A DNA stretch of 9,143 nucleotides, taken from positions 1-9,143 of the forward strand of contig JAEYRR010000191.1 in assembly GCA_023435505.1 (NCBI GenBank), given 5' to 3'. This document shows, piece by piece, positions 1 through 5,654 of this stretch (positions are counted from its first letter, which is position 1; each line of letters opens with the position of its first letter). Made by a program: the position numbers and the translations under genes. Below the pieces are notes generated by a model. The model had not been told where the DNA came from, did no database searches, and saw only the letters and a list, made by a program, of their open reading frames with translations. The DNA comes from Bacillota bacterium (GTDB taxonomy: Bacteria > Bacillota > Clostridia > Lachnospirales > Lachnospiraceae).

Positions 1-664
1 AGAGAGGATAGTCCGGAGAAGGAACTAACACCTCATCACCAGTGTCAAGCAGTGCAGACATTGATAGATTAATCAGCTCACTGACCCCATTTCCGGTATA
101 GATATCTTCAATCGAAACGTTAGGAAGGTTCTTTATTTGGGAGTACTGCATAATCGCTTTTCTGGCAGAATAAATTCCTTTAGCCGCAGAATATCCTTCG
201 CATTCAGTTAATTGTCTTTGCATATCATATACAACTTCGTCTGGAGTACGGAAACCAAATGGTGCCGGATTGCCAATGTTTAGCTTTAGTACGTGGGTGC
301 CGCTTTCCTCCATTCTTGCTGCTTCATCAACAACAGGTCCCCTTACATCGTACAATACATTATCTAATTTTGCTGATTTTTTAAATTCACGCATAGTTAT
401 CTTCCCTTCTACCATAGAACTCGCATCATTTGATTTAGTCTTTGAATCATCCCCATATAACCATTTGATATCAACCTTCAGTGTATCAGCAAGAAAACGG
501 CCGATATTATGCCTAGGAACAGCCTTTCCGCTTACATACTGGCTAATCTGGCTCTTGCCAAGCTTAACGCCCTGTATAGTGGCTGCTCGAAGCAGATCCA
601 CTTGTTTTAACCCCTCTTTCTTCATTGCTTCCTTTATGCGTTCTGCAAATACTGAATCAGCCAA
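1..664 (-). CDS. XRE helix-turn-helix / AlaA-like aminotransferase fusion (partial, C-terminus beyond the left edge)
   Basis: Only the first 221 codons lie in the window. Residues about 5-72 form an XRE/Cro-type helix-turn-helix domain (VDLLRAATIQGVKLGKSQIS, then QYVSGKAVP). A linker to about residue 92 leads into a fold-type I PLP aminotransferase. From KLDNVLYDVRGPV (100-111) through LNIGNPAPFGF (128-138), YSARKAIMQ (165-173), DIYTGNGVSELI (187-198) and VPSPDYP (214-220) it matches my memory of the start of E. coli AlaA, the glutamate-pyruvate aminotransferase, so alanine/pyruvate/glutamate amino transfer is the likely reaction. The PLP lysine lies outside the window. The start is TTG at 664, with AAGGAG (673-678, minus strand) 8 nt upstream; the first ATG, codon 14, would cut into the HTH. 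The HTH suggests a cytoplasmic DNA-binding enzyme that may read PLP or amino-acid status. Family assignment is firm; substrate and DNA-binding role are inferred. Confidence 0.88.
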   Translation of the reverse strand, partial: MADSVFAERIKEAMKKEGLKQVDLLRAATIQGVKLGKSQISQYVSGKAVPRHNIGRFLADTLKVDIKWLYGDDSKTKSNDASSMVEGKITMREFKKSAKLDNVLYDVRGPVVDEAARMEESGTHVLKLNIGNPAPFGFRTPDEVVYDMQRQLTECEGYSAAKGIYSARKAIMQYSQIKNLPNVSIEDIYTGNGVSELINLSMSALLDTGDEVLVPSPDYPL

Positions 665-672
665 AGTTCATT

Positions 673-678
673 CTCCTT
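673..678 (-). promoter_or_regulatory. Ribosome binding site for the TTG start of the HTH-aminotransferase
   Basis: AAGGAG on the minus strand, 8 nt before the TTG codon at 664-662. It decides the non-ATG start: an ATG at 671-669 is also near, but it is read in another frame and stops after four codons (Met-Asn-Phe-Gly). One copy of the AATGAACT repeat occupies exactly the spacer between this site and the start codon. Confidence 0.7.
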
Positions 679-737
679 CCACACTTTTATTGGGACTTGT
701 TCAATTTTAACAATAAAAAGTTCATTTGCTTAAACCA

Positions 738-766
738 ACAATAGCACATCAGCAATTAAAATACAA
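738..766 (-). promoter_or_regulatory. Candidate promoter of the HTH-aminotransferase gene
   Basis: Minus strand: -35-like TTGTAT (766-761), 17 bp spacer, -10-like TATTGT (743-738) preceded by TGC, which makes an extended -10. Transcription would begin near 731, giving a leader of about 65 nt. Two AATGAACT repeats lie upstream and two downstream of it. A second possibility is TATAAT at 804-799, directly behind the repeat copy at 811-820, but its -35 is poor. This is a pattern call only. Confidence 0.4.
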
Positions 767-882
767 GTATTTTCCAGTAAAAGTTTAAATTTTTTTGTAT
801 TATAAAAAATAGTTCATTTTAAAGAAGGTAAACAGTGAAAAAGTTCATTTTACAGTTGTGTATCAACCTGTTCCTTTATATG

Positions 883-919
883 AAAAAGGGATGCCAAACA
901 TAGTAGTATGGCATCCCTT
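883..919 (-). terminator. Rho-independent terminator of the hemerythrin gene
   Basis: Read on the minus strand, AAGGGATGCC (919-910) and GGCATCCCTT (895-886) form a perfect 10-bp stem around a 14-nt loop, followed by a T run (887-883). It begins only 4 nt after the hemerythrin stop codon, so it insulates hemerythrin from the HTH-aminotransferase gene on the same strand. Confidence 0.88.
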
Positions 920-923
920 ATTG

Positions 924-1349
924 CTATTCTGATTGTACTGCTTCGCGCTCTTCTAAGGCCTTTGCAATTTTCATGTCATTGACACAAATATGGTTTACAA
1001 GCCAATCATATAAATAATTTAAAAGGCTCATAATGGTTTCTTCCTGAGCAAAATCAACGGTATCAAAGTCAATTTTCTCTAAGGTCTCAACGAAATCGTT
1101 ATGTTCCACAATATGAGAGAAAAACTTCTTGTAGTTGATGCTTTTCATAAATTCTTCTTCATGACCAAAATGATACTGTGTGTAGTCTTTTAGTTCCTTT
1201 ATGACTTCAATTATGTAATCGTATTTATCTGGTATGTAATCATCATGAGATATTTCATATAAACGGTTTGTGATTTCAAATAATTTAGTATGTTCTTCAT
1301 CCACGAACTTAATTCCTGTAAAATATTCAGCCTTCATCTCGTACATCAT
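924..1349 (-). CDS. Bacteriohemerythrin (oxygen-binding di-iron protein)
   Basis: A 141-residue single-domain hemerythrin, the usual length for bacteriohemerythrins. Numbered from the Met at 1349, the complete di-iron ligand set is visible: His20 (in VDEEH), His60 and Glu64 (HFGHE), His79 and His83 (HIVEH), and His120 with Asp125 (HICVND). The four-helix protein should be cytoplasmic and bind O2 reversibly at a non-heme di-iron centre; in an anaerobe this would serve oxygen sensing, scavenging or delivery to a reductase. There is no fused chemotaxis or GGDEF domain, and no signal peptide. The frame stays open to an ATG at 1394, but a good -10 box at 1389-1384 lies inside that extension, so the message should begin downstream of it. 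Of the tandem ATGs at 1349 and 1346, both fit the GGAAGG site at 1359-1354. It is transcribed alone, divergently from the beta-glucosidase. Confidence 0.92.
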   Translation of the reverse strand: MMYEMKAEYFTGIKFVDEEHTKLFEITNRLYEISHDDYIPDKYDYIIEVIKELKDYTQYHFGHEEEFMKSINYKKFFSHIVEHNDFVETLEKIDFDTVDFAQEETIMSLLNYLYDWLVNHICVNDMKIAKALEEREAVQSE

Positions 1350-1383
1350 ACTACCTTCCTTCTTCTTTAATTTGTTTTGTCGT

Positions 1384-1411
1384 ATTATAGACATTTTAAA
1401 AACGAAACCAA
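1384..1411 (-). promoter_or_regulatory. Candidate sigma-A promoter of the hemerythrin gene
   Basis: Minus strand: TTGGTT (1411-1406), 16-bp spacer, perfect TATAAT (1389-1384). The start site would be near 1377, about 28 nt before the ATG at 1349. This rules against the upstream ATG at 1394 as the translation start. Confidence 0.6.
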
Positions 1412-1413
1412 TA

Positions 1414-1438
1414 AATATGTATATATATGAAACATATT
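1414..1438. repeat. Inverted repeat between divergent promoters
   Basis: AATATGT (1414-1420) and ACATATT (1432-1438) form a perfect 7-bp inverted repeat with an 11-bp spacer, just upstream of the hemerythrin -35. The geometry, with arm centres about 18 bp apart, would suit a dimeric regulator. The region is very A+T-rich, so chance is a real possibility. Confidence 0.3.
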
Positions 1439-1492
1439 ACATTATTATGGAAAATAAATCAATAGGTAGTAGTCCCTAAGAGTACCTTTTTC

Positions 1493-1521
1493 TTGTTTCT
1501 GGAAAATGGATTGTGTATAAT
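1493..1521 (+). promoter_or_regulatory. Candidate sigma-A promoter of the beta-glucosidase gene (and possible operon)
   Basis: TTGTTT (1493-1498), a 17-bp spacer and a perfect TATAAT (1516-1521). The start site would be near 1528, leaving a short leader of about 26 nt with GGAGG at 1541-1545. No catabolite-response element or antiterminator hairpin was recognised around it. Confidence 0.65.
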
Positions 1522-1553
1522 ATAAGGTAGCAATAACAAAGGAGGAGTTTGAG

Positions 1554-2909
1554 ATGCCATTTAATAAAGATTTTTTATGGGGAGCAGCTTCTGCAGCATA
1601 TCAGATTGAGGGAGCATTCGATGAGGATGGAAAAGGTATGGGAATCTGGGATACCTTTGGACAGAAAAAGATGTATATAGCGCATGGGGAAAATGGAAAT
1701 GTAGCCTGTGATCATTATCATAGATATAAGGAAGATGTTATGCTGTTAAAGAATATGGGGCTAAAAAGCTACCGTTTCTCTATCAGCTGGCCTAGAGTAT
1801 TGCCTCAGGGAACAGGTGAGGTGAATGAAAAGGGCTTGCAGTTTTACATAAACTTAGTGGAGGAACTTCTGGATGCTGGAATTACTCCAATGGTTACACT
1901 TTATCACTGGGACCTACCTACTGCTCTTTATGAAAGAGGTGGTTGGAAGAATCCTGAGATTGTACAATGGTTTGAGCATTACGCCGACGTAATTTCAAAG
2001 ACTTTTGCAGGAAAGATTAAGTATTGGATGACGTTTAATGAGCCACAGATGTTTGCTGGCTTTGGATATGTTCTGGGATTAGATGCACCTTATGAAAAGG
2101 TAAATCATGAGGAGTTCATGCGAATCAGCAAAAATATCTTTCTGGCGCATGGAAAGGCAGTTCTTAAAATCCGTGAGAATTGCCCTACCGATGTAAAGGT
2201 GGGCTTTGCTCCTACCAACGATTGCATAATACCAAAAGATTGTGCAAAGGAAACCATAGAGGCAGCAAGAAAAATTAGTTTTGACATAGATAAGGATTCT
2301 TACTCCTACGGGATTACTTGGTGGTCAGATCCTATCGTAAAGGGAGAATTCTCGGCAGAAGCCAAGGAGACCTTTAAAGACACATTGATTGCTATCAGTG
2401 ATGAGGAATGGAATATCATTGCTCAACCTCTGGATTTCTATGGCTTTAACGTATACCAAGGAAAAAATGTGTTATCAGAGTATCAGCCATTGGGCTATGA
2501 TCGATATGCATACTGTGGTAGTCCAAGGACAGCCATGGATTGGAATGTTACGCCGGAAGTAGTGTATTGGAGCTGTAAGTTTCTATATGAACGCTATGGA
2601 CTGCCACTTATGATTACCGAAAATGGGATGGCAGACATAGACTGGGTGGCTTTAGATGGTGGAGTTCATGATTCTGCTCGTATTGATTTTATCCATCGAT
2701 ATCTTCTGAGCTTAAAAAGGGCAGTAGAGGAAGGCATACCAGTTATCGGTTATCAATATTGGTCAGTGATGGATAACTTTGAATGGAATCGTGGATATGA
2801 CAGGAGATTTGGTCTCATTCATGTGGATTATCGTACCATGGAAAGAACCATGAAAGATTCCGCCTATTGGTATAGGGAGGTAATCAAGACAAACGGTGAG
2901 AACCTGTAG
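1554..2909 (+). CDS. GH1 beta-glucosidase, cytoplasmic
   Basis: A 451-residue full-length glycoside hydrolase family 1 enzyme, a retaining (beta/alpha)8-barrel that should hydrolyse cellobiose and other short beta-glucosides to glucose. The family signposts are present in order: LWGAASAAYQIEGA (8-21), SISWPRV (76-82), YHWDLP (117-122), TFNEP (160-164) with acid/base Glu163, ITENG (354-358) with nucleophile Glu356, and YWSVMDNFEWNRGYDRRFGL (402-421). The DNFEW glucose-binding motif, Glu410-Trp411, points to a non-phosphorylated beta-glucosidase: 6-phospho-beta-glucosidases replace this region with a Ser/Lys/Tyr phosphate-binding set. No signal peptide is seen, so the substrate must be imported, and no transporter or PTS gene is nearby. 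The ATG has GGAGG 8 nt upstream. It is 40 bp upstream of the penicillin-binding protein gene, with no terminator between. The bglA-type assignment is confident; substrate range is not readable. Confidence 0.94.
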   Translation: MPFNKDFLWGAASAAYQIEGAFDEDGKGMGIWDTFGQKKMYIAHGENGNVACDHYHRYKEDVMLLKNMGLKSYRFSISWPRVLPQGTGEVNEKGLQFYINLVEELLDAGITPMVTLYHWDLPTALYERGGWKNPEIVQWFEHYADVISKTFAGKIKYWMTFNEPQMFAGFGYVLGLDAPYEKVNHEEFMRISKNIFLAHGKAVLKIRENCPTDVKVGFAPTNDCIIPKDCAKETIEAARKISFDIDKDSYSYGITWWSDPIVKGEFSAEAKETFKDTLIAISDEEWNIIAQPLDFYGFNVYQGKNVLSEYQPLGYDRYAYCGSPRTAMDWNVTPEVVYWSCKFLYERYGLPLMITENGMADIDWVALDGGVHDSARIDFIHRYLLSLKRAVEEGIPVIGYQYWSVMDNFEWNRGYDRRFGLIHVDYRTMERTMKDSAYWYREVIKTNGENL

Positions 2910-2939
2910 TAACTGGTACTTATAGTCTTTTTGTTTCAT

Positions 2940-2944
2940 GGAGG
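2940..2944 (+). promoter_or_regulatory. Shine-Dalgarno site that fixes the penicillin-binding protein start
   Basis: GGAGG, 5 nt before the ATG at 2950. An in-frame ATG at 2938 overlaps this very site and has no ribosome binding site of its own, so translation should start at 2950, four codons downstream. Confidence 0.65.
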
Positions 2945-2949
2945 TTATA

Positions 2950-5055
2950 ATGAGACGCAGAAAAAACCGTAGAAAGATAATCATATTGTCAGGTATCATC
3001 CTTACACTTGCTATAGCAGCAGGTGTTGCGGGCTTTTTCTTGGTGAACAAAAAAGAGAAAGTAAAGGAAAAGCAGCCTGAAGAGTTAATAGTGGAATACA
3101 TGGGCCATATTGTAAAGCAAGAGTATGAAGCAATGTATGCCATGATAAATAAAGAAAGTATCACAGACCTTAACCAGAAGGAGTTTATAACCAGAAACCA
3201 AAAGATATATGAAGGTATGGAGACACGGAATCTTCAACTGAGTAATATAAAGAATATGGACCCTGGTGCGGATAAGGTCACGGTATCTTACACGACCTCT
3301 TTTGATACGATTGCAGGAAACGTCAGCTTTAAGAATAAGGCAACCTTTGTACATACGGAGACAGGGTATGAACTTAGATGGAAGGACAGTTTAATACTGC
3401 CTCATTTAACCGAAACTGACAAAATACGAGTTACGACCACCAAGTCGGAACGTGGACAGATATTGGACCGTAATGGTAAGGTGCTGGCAGGTAAGGGAAA
3501 AGCCTCCTCCGTTGGTATTGTGCCAGGAAAATTAGAAGACAGGGAAGGTTCCTTAAAGAAACTGTCACAGTTATTAGGGATCGATGTAAAAACCATAAAA
3601 AGCAAATTAGAAGCAAAATGGGTAAAGGAGGATTCCTTCGTTCCTATCACTACCATTATGAAAGTAAATGAGTTGGATTTACTAAAAGTGAATCCTGATG
3701 ATAAGTTATTAAAGGAGCAGAAGAGACAGGAAAAACTTCTTGCAATTAAGGGAATTATGATTTCTGATGTAGAGGTTCGCTCTTACTCCTTGGGGGAGAT
3801 AGCAGCACACCTGATTGGTTATGTTCAGAATGTAACGGCAGAGGATTTAGAAGCCCATCCCGGTGAAGGCTATGATGAGAACAGTGTCATCGGCAGAAGT
3901 GGAATGGAAGCTTTATATGAGAAAGAACTGAAGGGAACGGATGGACACGACATCCTTATGTTAGATGAGGACGGCAATGAAAAAGAAGTGGTAGCGACTA
4001 TAGCAGAGAAAAATGGTCAGGATATTAAACTTACGATAGACTCTGAATTGCAGACCTCTTTATATCAGCAGTTTAAGGAGGATCGAGGATGTTCAGTGGC
4101 TATGAACCCATATACCGGCGAGGTCTTAGCCCTTGTCAGCACACCTTCATACGATAATAATGATTTTATTCTTGGTATATCCAAGACACAATGGACTTCC
4201 TTAAACGAAGATAAGGATAAACCACTATACAACCGGTTCCGTCAGGTGTGGTGTCCAGGGTCTACTTTTAAACCAATTATTGCGGCCATCGGATTAGAGG
4301 ATGGTGCTATTAAACCTAATAAAGACTATGGAAAATCAGGAAAGTCTTGGCAGAAGGACTCATCTTGGGGTTCCTATCATGTTACAACAGTACATACCTA
4401 TGAATCTGCCACATTAAAGAATGCCATTATGTATTCCGATAATATCTATTTTGCAAAAGCAGCCCTTAGAATCGGAGCAGACAAACTAGCCCAAGAGCTA
4501 ATTACCCTGGGATTTACTAAGAACCTACCTTTTGAGATTACCATGTCAGCCTCTAAGTATTCTAATAAAGAGAGTATAACATCTGAGATCCAGCTTGCTG
4601 ACAGCGGCTATGGTCAAGGACAGGTACTAGTTAATCCATTGCATCTTGCAAGTATCTATACTGCTTTCTTAAATAAGGGTGATATCATAAAACCATATCT
4701 AAAGGTTAAAAAGGATGCTACAGGTGAGGTCTGGATTCCTAACGCTTTTTCAAATGAGACAGTGAAACAGGTACTTGAAGGTGTTAAGGCGGCTGTAAAT
4801 GATCCCAATGGAACCGGATATGCTGCCCATCGGGAAGACATTGTACTAGCAGGAAAAACAGGGACTGCTGAACTTAAGGCTACCAAAGAAGATAAGGATG
4901 GCACGGAAATAGGCTGGTTTTCTGTATTTACCATGGAGAAGGATGTCAAGAAACCAGTCCTCATTGTTAGTATGGTAGAGAATGTTAAGGACATCGGTGG
5001 CAGCTCCTATGTGGTAAAAAAAGATAAGGAAGTACTGGATGCTTACTTAAAATAA
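2950..5055 (+). CDS. MecA-type class B penicillin-binding protein (D,D-transpeptidase)
   Basis: A 701-residue membrane-anchored peptidoglycan transpeptidase that cross-links stem peptides outside the membrane. A basic N-terminus (MRRRKNRRK) precedes one transmembrane anchor (about 10-32). Residues about 42-152 look like the NTF2-like MecA_N domain, ending in WKDSLILPHL. Next comes a PBP dimerisation domain opening with SERGQILDRNGKVLA (166-180), then the transpeptidase domain from about 360. The active-site motifs are intact: STFK (Ser438-Lys441, after PGS), SDN (496-498) and KTGT (636-639, followed by AEL). DSGYGQGQVLVNP and the KTGTAEL context match what I recall of staphylococcal PBP2a, where they read DSGYGQGEILINP and KSGTAEL. 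The overall architecture is PBP2a/PBP3-like rather than FtsI/SpoVD, which lack MecA_N, and no PASTA repeats follow. Beta-lactam affinity cannot be judged from sequence. It is probably cotranscribed with the flanking bglA and GNAT genes. Confidence 0.9.
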   Translation: MRRRKNRRKIIILSGIILTLAIAAGVAGFFLVNKKEKVKEKQPEELIVEYMGHIVKQEYEAMYAMINKESITDLNQKEFITRNQKIYEGMETRNLQLSNIKNMDPGADKVTVSYTTSFDTIAGNVSFKNKATFVHTETGYELRWKDSLILPHLTETDKIRVTTTKSERGQILDRNGKVLAGKGKASSVGIVPGKLEDREGSLKKLSQLLGIDVKTIKSKLEAKWVKEDSFVPITTIMKVNELDLLKVNPDDKLLKEQKRQEKLLAIKGIMISDVEVRSYSLGEIAAHLIGYVQNVTAEDLEAHPGEGYDENSVIGRSGMEALYEKELKGTDGHDILMLDEDGNEKEVVATIAEKNGQDIKLTIDSELQTSLYQQFKEDRGCSVAMNPYTGEVLALVSTPSYDNNDFILGISKTQWTSLNEDKDKPLYNRFRQVWCPGSTFKPIIAAIGLEDGAIKPNKDYGKSGKSWQKDSSWGSYHVTTVHTYESATLKNAIMYSDNIYFAKAALRIGADKLAQELITLGFTKNLPFEITMSASKYSNKESITSEIQLADSGYGQGQVLVNPLHLASIYTAFLNKGDIIKPYLKVKKDATGEVWIPNAFSNETVKQVLEGVKAAVNDPNGTGYAAHREDIVLAGKTGTAELKATKEDKDGTEIGWFSVFTMEKDVKKPVLIVSMVENVKDIGGSSYVVKKDKEVLDAYLK

Positions 5056-5090
5056 AGGAAAACGAGTTACATCTGCAAGGAGGATATAGT

Positions 5091-5564
5091 ATGCTTAAAG
5101 GCGGAGATATGATAGTAGGATTGACTAAGCTTCCTACCTATGAACTGGATAGTGCGATTAAGATAAAAAGGGCTTTTGTAGGTGATAAGCAGACTATTCT
5201 AGATTTCGTGAAAGAAAACTTCAGTAAACAATGGATCTATGAGGTAGAACATGCCTTAATGGCAGAGGTTAGCAAATGTTTCATTGCAACAGAAAATGGA
5301 AGAATCTTAGGGTTTGCCTGTTACGATTCCTCTGCAAAAGGTTTCTTTGGCCCAATTGGTATCCTAGAGTCAGAACGAGGAAGGAACATAGGGACAGCCC
5401 TATTAATTCGAACACTTGAGGCAATGAGAGAATATGGTTATGCCTATGCTGTCATAGGTTGGGTAAGTGAGGCAGAGCATTTTTATCGAAAAACAGTAGG
5501 TGCCGAATATATTAAGAACGGCAATCCTGAGAACAGTGTTTATTCTAATTTGATATTCATGTAG
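5091..5564 (+). CDS. GNAT-family N-acetyltransferase
   Basis: A 157-residue single-domain GNAT, normal length. The acetyl-CoA pyrophosphate-binding motif A is seen as GILESERGRNIGTALLIRTL (90-109), with the R-x-x-G-x-A core at Arg98-Ala103. The strand before it, RILGFACYDS (71-80), and the C-terminal FYRKTVGAEYI (131-141), whose Tyr132 sits at the usual general-acid position, complete the fold. There is no signal peptide, so it is cytoplasmic. It should transfer acetyl from acetyl-CoA to an amine, but the substrate is unknown: amino sugar, peptide, antibiotic and protein N-terminus are all possible. AAGGAGG 7 nt before the ATG supports this start over Met7. It lies 35 bp after the penicillin-binding protein with no terminator between, so coupling to cell-wall or amino-sugar metabolism is a guess from context. 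Confidence 0.85.
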   Translation: MLKGGDMIVGLTKLPTYELDSAIKIKRAFVGDKQTILDFVKENFSKQWIYEVEHALMAEVSKCFIATENGRILGFACYDSSAKGFFGPIGILESERGRNIGTALLIRTLEAMREYGYAYAVIGWVSEAEHFYRKTVGAEYIKNGNPENSVYSNLIFM

Positions 5565-5575
5565 GCGTTCATGTA

Positions 5576-5604
5576 TGTACTGTGTAGCGTATATGTGATA
5601 CAAT
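5576..5604 (+). promoter_or_regulatory. Candidate extended -10 promoter of the CAP-domain gene
   Basis: TACAAT (5599-5604) is preceded by TGA, an extended -10, with a weak TGTACT (5576-5581) 17 bp upstream. An imperfect hairpin overlaps it: GTGA-TA-CAAT (5595-5604) against ATTGTCAC (5612-5619), followed by a few T residues. It could be a weak terminator for the preceding operon or an operator. Both readings are uncertain. Confidence 0.4.
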
Positions 5605-5654
5605 CTACTAAATTGTCACTTTATAAATCATAGGAAAATAATTAGGAGTTTAGG

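Larger units (their letters stand above)
665..851 (-). repeat. Dispersed direct repeats AATGAACT(TTTT), likely operator sites
   Basis: On the minus strand the octamer AATGAACT occurs four times in the same orientation: 849-842, 818-811, 726-719 and 672-665. The two left-most copies share TAAAATGAACT. A degenerate fifth version, AAATTGAACAAG, lies near 708-697. Start-to-start distances are 31, 92 and 54 bp; the first is about three helical turns. The 665-672 copy abuts the TTG start codon and fills the SD-start spacer. Since the downstream gene encodes an XRE DNA-binding domain, autoregulatory binding sites are the natural inference. The repeats are seen; the role is inferred. Confidence 0.6.

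Noticed and set aside
270..710. A 146-codon plus-strand open frame
   Set aside because: It is antisense to the HTH-aminotransferase coding sequence and its leader, has no ribosome binding site, and its translation resembles no protein family.
1350..1394. N-terminal extension of hemerythrin to the ATG at 1394
   Set aside because: The probable -10 box (1389-1384) lies inside it, the residues are unlike a hemerythrin N-terminus, and the good ribosome binding site serves the ATGs at 1349/1346.
2921..2926. TATAGT as a promoter for the penicillin-binding protein gene
   Set aside because: No -35-like element lies 15-19 bp upstream and there is no extended TGn, so it is not supported as a promoter.
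2938..2949. Start of the penicillin-binding protein at the ATG at 2938
   Set aside because: The GGAGG that serves as ribosome binding site overlaps this ATG; the ATG at 2950 is correctly spaced.
5595..5622. Terminator for the acetyltransferase gene
   Set aside because: The hairpin is only 8 bp with a 2-nt bulge and has a short, broken T tract; too weak to list as a terminator, so it is noted only with the overlapping promoter.
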